A stretch of 64,000 nt of DNA from Engraulis encrasicolus (lineage: Eukaryota; Chordata; Actinopteri; Clupeiformes; Engraulidae). Both the position numbers and the translations under genes were made by a program. The stretch's first letter is position 1; every line of letters begins with the position of its first letter. The stretch covers positions 34,358,588-34,422,587 of the forward strand of contig NC_085872.1 in the NCBI RefSeq assembly GCF_034702125.1. Reading direction: 5' to 3'. Under the pieces are notes generated by a model. That model saw nothing but the letters and a program-made list of their open reading frames with translations, was not told where the DNA came from and searched no databases. Shown piece by piece: positions 12,734 through 64,000 of this stretch.

Positions 12734-12925
12734 TTGTACTTTTTAAACTCTGAAATCCAAATGACGTCAATGATGAATTCGAATCATTCTTGCTGTGATG
12801 ACATCAGTCACTGGTTTTTGGTAAAGTTCGTTTTTTTTTACTGTGGCTTTCTCAAGTTTGTTTCTGTAGTGCTTGTGGCCCACTGGGAAAAAGGAATCTT
12901 AGCAGATGGCGGTCTTCCCCTTTTC

Positions 12926-60233
<47,308 letters not shown>

Positions 60234-62018
60234 CTGCGGAGACAGAATGGTGCTTCGCGTGAGTATAAAGCGGTACAGCATGCGTGATGAGGCAATCCAA
60301 TCAAAAGTTCAAAGATGTGGTTTTAATGAGGTGGTACATGTCCAGAGCACAGGGTCCATTAAGTCCTGCTGCATTTGGCTGTGTGGTTAATGCAAATGTG
60401 ATATTAATGTTCTGTTTGACTTTGAGCATTTATCAGGGATTAATAAAAATCTGTCAGTAGCAACACATTGCAGGTAGTTCCTACTGATATGTCCTATACA
60501 GCATAAAATACTTCTAGATCATTTAATTTCAAAACAGACCCTTGGGGTGCCAGCTGTAGCCTAAATGATGACAGTGAACATCTGTGACTGCAGCAATTAA
60601 ATGTACAAGAATTCACGACTATGCTGTTTTGTATTTACTCAGATACTTTAGAGCGCAGCATTTGAATCTGTAATATGGCAACCAACCATAAGCTTTTTTA
60701 CCCCAACCACACACACTCATTTTACCTATGGTGCCCAACAGCTTCCAGGATACTATGTATCTCCAAGAACCAGACGAGACAAAGACTATCATTGATTTTG
60801 AAGACAATGAGCTCAGGGGAAAGGTGTCCTTTCTTCCATCCACTACATATTTAGCTAGAATACACAAAGGGTTGACTCTGAAATGACTCTGAGGCAGTAC
60901 TGAGAGATTACTTTTCGATCTAGTAGTAGTATTGAGCCTACTGCCTATGTGAGAGTGTTTCAGGTTCTTAATCAACTGTAAAATGCAAAAAATTGCAAAT
61001 ATGGAATGCTTATGGATAATTGTCAGCATAAAACATGGTCAACAATTTGGCTCTTAAAAATGGACACCCATATCTGGAGTCTAAAAAAATGAATAATATG
61101 ACATCCAGTCTTCAATAGCTCTTCAGCAGTAGCCTACTGTGTTTATATTATTATTATGCCAGAAAATTGTGAAATGTTTCAACACCATCACCCACCCCTA
61201 CCCCCGCCTTCCTCACATGGGAGAGATGGCCACAGTAAACACCTTTACATCTAAGAGACATATCACTTTGGCCAAGAGCAAAAAATAAACTACCAATCCC
61301 TAAGAGTAGCACAAGCTTCCAGCAAACACAGCTGACATTTTGACAGTATGAAAAAGCAGCATGAACTAAGTCCAAGCTATGCTTAGTCCAGACCCGCAGC
61401 CTGGTGCAGCGCCACTCTCTATTCCACATTGTGATAATCTAGCACCTGCAATGTCCATGAAAAAACAACCGCACGCTGTTCTCCTTGGTGAGCTGCCAAC
61501 TTCAGTCTCATCACGTCATAGACTCACTCGAAACCCATGATTACGGGACCACGTGCCCACGCCTTTCAGAAATGATTTAGTTATTGTTTTGGTCTTAAGC
61601 ACTTCTAATGTTTAAGCTGTGTTCGACAAGAGGTCTCCTACGGCGCTCCGACGACATTTCCCGAGGCTGAGTGAGACAGCAGGCGGGCGTCCCTAACATT
61701 AGAGGTGTCAGGCGTAAATTGCAGGAGGAAGAAAGCTGCACTCCTCCAAGGCTTAGCTGAGTGCTGTAATTACAGCCCCGCCGTAATCACTACGCCTGAA
61801 TTCACCTCGGCAGCGGCAATGTCAATTACATGCATTACGAATAAAGTTGAGGGGGAGGCGCACCACCCTCCAAGTAATGATTATTTGCTGGCATTAATTG
61901 AAAATGTATACAAACAATAGAGCCGCGAGTGAGTGAGTGAGTGAGTGAGTGAGAGGATGGGGGAGGGGTGTTCTGTGTAATATTCACAGTGTTCTGTGTG
62001 TATTTCATGTGTCTAGAG

Positions 62019-62281
62019 CAGTGGTTCCCAAACGTTTTTCCCTGCGTACCCCCTTGTACATTTCAATGTGGTTCGCGCACCACCCAAGCGAATTTATGGT
62101 GTGCTGATGGCCACGCAAGTATGGATTTACTGCGCATTCACTGCACATTCTGTATTATATCCTTTTGGGGAAAATTAAATTGCACTTCAGATGGATCCTT
62201 CTAGCATACAATTCACCATAAAAATATAATGGCAGGCCGCCCACCCCCAGGGGTGCACGCACCCCAGTTTGGGAAACCCTG
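62019..62281. mobile_element. hAT-like MITE with 8-bp target-site duplication
   Basis: 263 bases with terminal repeats CAGTGGTTCCCAAA left and TTTGGGAAACCCTG right. Perfect 8-base duplications GTCTAGAG flank it at 62011-62018 and 62282-62289. Non-autonomous. Confidence 0.9.
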
Positions 62282-62416
62282 GTCTAGAGAAACCATGCAA
62301 GGCGCATGCATGAAAGAGGGACGGCAAAGGAGGAAAATGGGAAAAGGAGGACTGCAGTGTATGGGAGTTAGAAGCGTGTGCCTGTGCGCATGCAAGTGTC
62401 TGTGTATTTGTCTGTG

Positions 62417-62574
<158 letters not shown>

Positions 62575-63397
62575 TAACAAGCCTTTAAAATGAACATGAG
62601 TTGTGCCCAAAGACACCAGCTTCACGCCAAATCTGCCTAACACACCCTGAAGAGGGACTGCCTCTCCCCGACACATCACCCCCCACCCCACCCCGCCTCT
62701 CCTGCGGCTGTCTTCGGCGGCTGCCGAGAGAGCGAGAGAGAGAGCGCCTCTGCTGCCTCATTTGGATTTCATTTAAGCTTCATTTGGTCAGTCTGGTGCA
62801 TGCCCACGAGAGCATGCGGCGCTTTAATGCCAAGAGGAAAGGCGGGCGAGCGAGCGAGCGAGTGAGCTGCTCATCGAATGGGAATGAAGCACAAAGCCAG
62901 CCCTCACAGAGCACACGCGCGCTCTCTTAAAAGCCATTGCAGTGGCGGTGGAGATGAATATCTTAACATCGCGAGTAGAATAAGACCTTTCTTTCTGAAA
63001 TGCCACGCTCTGGTATGGAGTCATCAAAAGGAGAGGAGGAGAAAATGGTGAAAGGAGAGAGTGGGTGTGGAAACTGACTGGGTCAATGCAGGTATGCTCT
63101 CTGGCAAAACCTCTTGATCACACAAAAATACATAGCCTATATGGGGCGTCACATTAAGGCTAAATTTATTCACTACCAGTCAGAACTAAGCTTGAGACTG
63201 AGTGGAGGGAGACGCGGACATCTGGAGACGGGCAAAACAGGCCTTGGATTCAGCAGAGGACAGAGCCTCAAAGGACATGCTGATGAATGCATGTGTGTAT
63301 GCATGTGTATGTATGTGTGTGTGTATGTGTATGTGGTGAGTGAGTGTGTGCCTTTGTGTGTGTGTGTGTTTGAGTGTGTGCCTTTGTGTGTGTGTGT

Positions 63398-63402
63398 TTT
63401 GA

Positions 63403-63434
<32 letters not shown>

Positions 63435-63545
63435 GCGTGTGCGTGTGCGTGTGCGTGTGCGTGTGCGTGTGCGTGTGCGTGTGCATGTGCGTGCGTGTGT
63501 GTGTGTGTGTGCTTGTGCGTGTGTGTGTGTGTGTGTGTGCATGTG
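63398..63545. repeat. (GT)n with a (GTGTGC)n block
   Basis: GT, then about ten GTGTGC hexamers at 63427-63485, then GT again. Confidence 0.95.
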
Positions 63546-63699
63546 TCACCCTGACAAATGCTAATTAGAGGCTTGTCCTCGTGCAGGTGAATCAGCACTG
63601 GAGAGATTATGTGAAAGACAGAAAACGAGAGCGGAGAAAAAAAAAACATTGAGGGATGAAAGGCGAAAGAGTCAATGGCTGTATATTCCCAAGAGTTTC

Positions 63700-64000
63700 A
63701 TCCCCAGTTTATATACAGAACAGAGCAGAACCTGAAAAGGAGCGCGCTAAACCCGCCTCTAGTCCCCAGCAATATCCACGGCTACACAAATACACAAATA
63801 CCTCTAGTCTTTTGTAGTCCCCACCAATATTCACGGGTACACAAATCCATAGAAGTAAATAGGGGAATAGGCATCTGTGCACGCACTTCTGAAGAAGGGT
63901 GTACACCCGAAACGTTAGGTAAAAAATAGGCAAGAAAAGTGGGAGCAAAAAAATCCTGCTTTGAAGCAGACTTTTTCTCATCTTCATCTGTGCACGCATA
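63700..64000. repeat. Interspersed-repeat-like segment at right edge
   Basis: Contains two diverged copies of a short unit (CTCTAGTCCCCAGCAATATC near 63758 and GTAGTCCCCACCAATATTC near 63814) and the motif ACCCGAAACGTTAGG, related to the repeat near 27030. Confidence 0.35.

Larger units (their letters stand above)
4267..12925. other. Intergenic region plus ptprs 3' UTR
   Basis: No exon-like sequence is recognisable on either strand; the open frames here lack domain features and splice context. It contains the SINE copies at 6264-6584 and 8226-8330, a SINE-tail fragment at 6618-6742, a (CT)n tract at 8871-8937 and long AT-rich stretches. The right end must hold the ptprs 3' UTR, and the promoter of the GRAMD2-type gene should lie just above 4266, but I cannot delimit either. 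Confidence 0.5.

Overview
The window looks like genomic DNA from a ray-finned (teleost) fish. It has interrupted vertebrate-type genes with GT-AG introns, very many long (CA)n, (GA)n and (CT)n microsatellites, tRNA-derived SINEs and palindromic hAT-like MITEs. I cannot name the species. There are no prokaryotic features, CRISPR arrays, operons or rRNA genes.

Two protein genes lie on the minus strand, so they read from high to low coordinates. The main one (60233 down to 12926) is a type IIa (LAR-family) receptor protein tyrosine phosphatase that I assign to PTPRS (PTP-sigma). I reconstructed 28 constitutive exons plus four microexons. Every splice phase agrees, giving 1793 in-frame codons before the stop without the microexons. 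The order is Ig2, Ig3, eight fibronectin type III domains, a membrane-proximal region, the transmembrane helix, a juxtamembrane segment, catalytic phosphatase domain D1, and pseudophosphatase domain D2 ending in a TAA stop. The signal peptide and Ig1 exons are not seen and should lie beyond 64000. The second gene (4266 down to 408) is a GRAM-domain protein of the GRAMD2 type. It has an initiator Met, a complete GRAM domain and the start of a C-terminal membrane anchor; its last exon(s) run off the left end.

Layout: 1-407, a GRAMD2-type intron; 408-4266, the GRAMD2-type exons; 4267-12925, intergenic plus the PTPRS 3' UTR, with SINE remnants; 12926-21445, phosphatase and juxtamembrane exons; 22737-27840, transmembrane, membrane-proximal and FN8 exons; 29013-35014, FN4-FN7, a frame-neutral block whose acceptors mostly abut microsatellites; 40722-42140, FN1-FN3, bracketed by two inverted copies of one MITE; 44019-60233, Ig3, Ig2 and microexons meB and meA; 60234-64000, intron with a hAT MITE and repeats. 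A decayed THAP-domain gene lies in the Ig2 intron near 53.3-54.6 kb.

I see no wholly new system. The most interesting material is how splicing signals, microexons and repeats are arranged around the PTPRS ectodomain.
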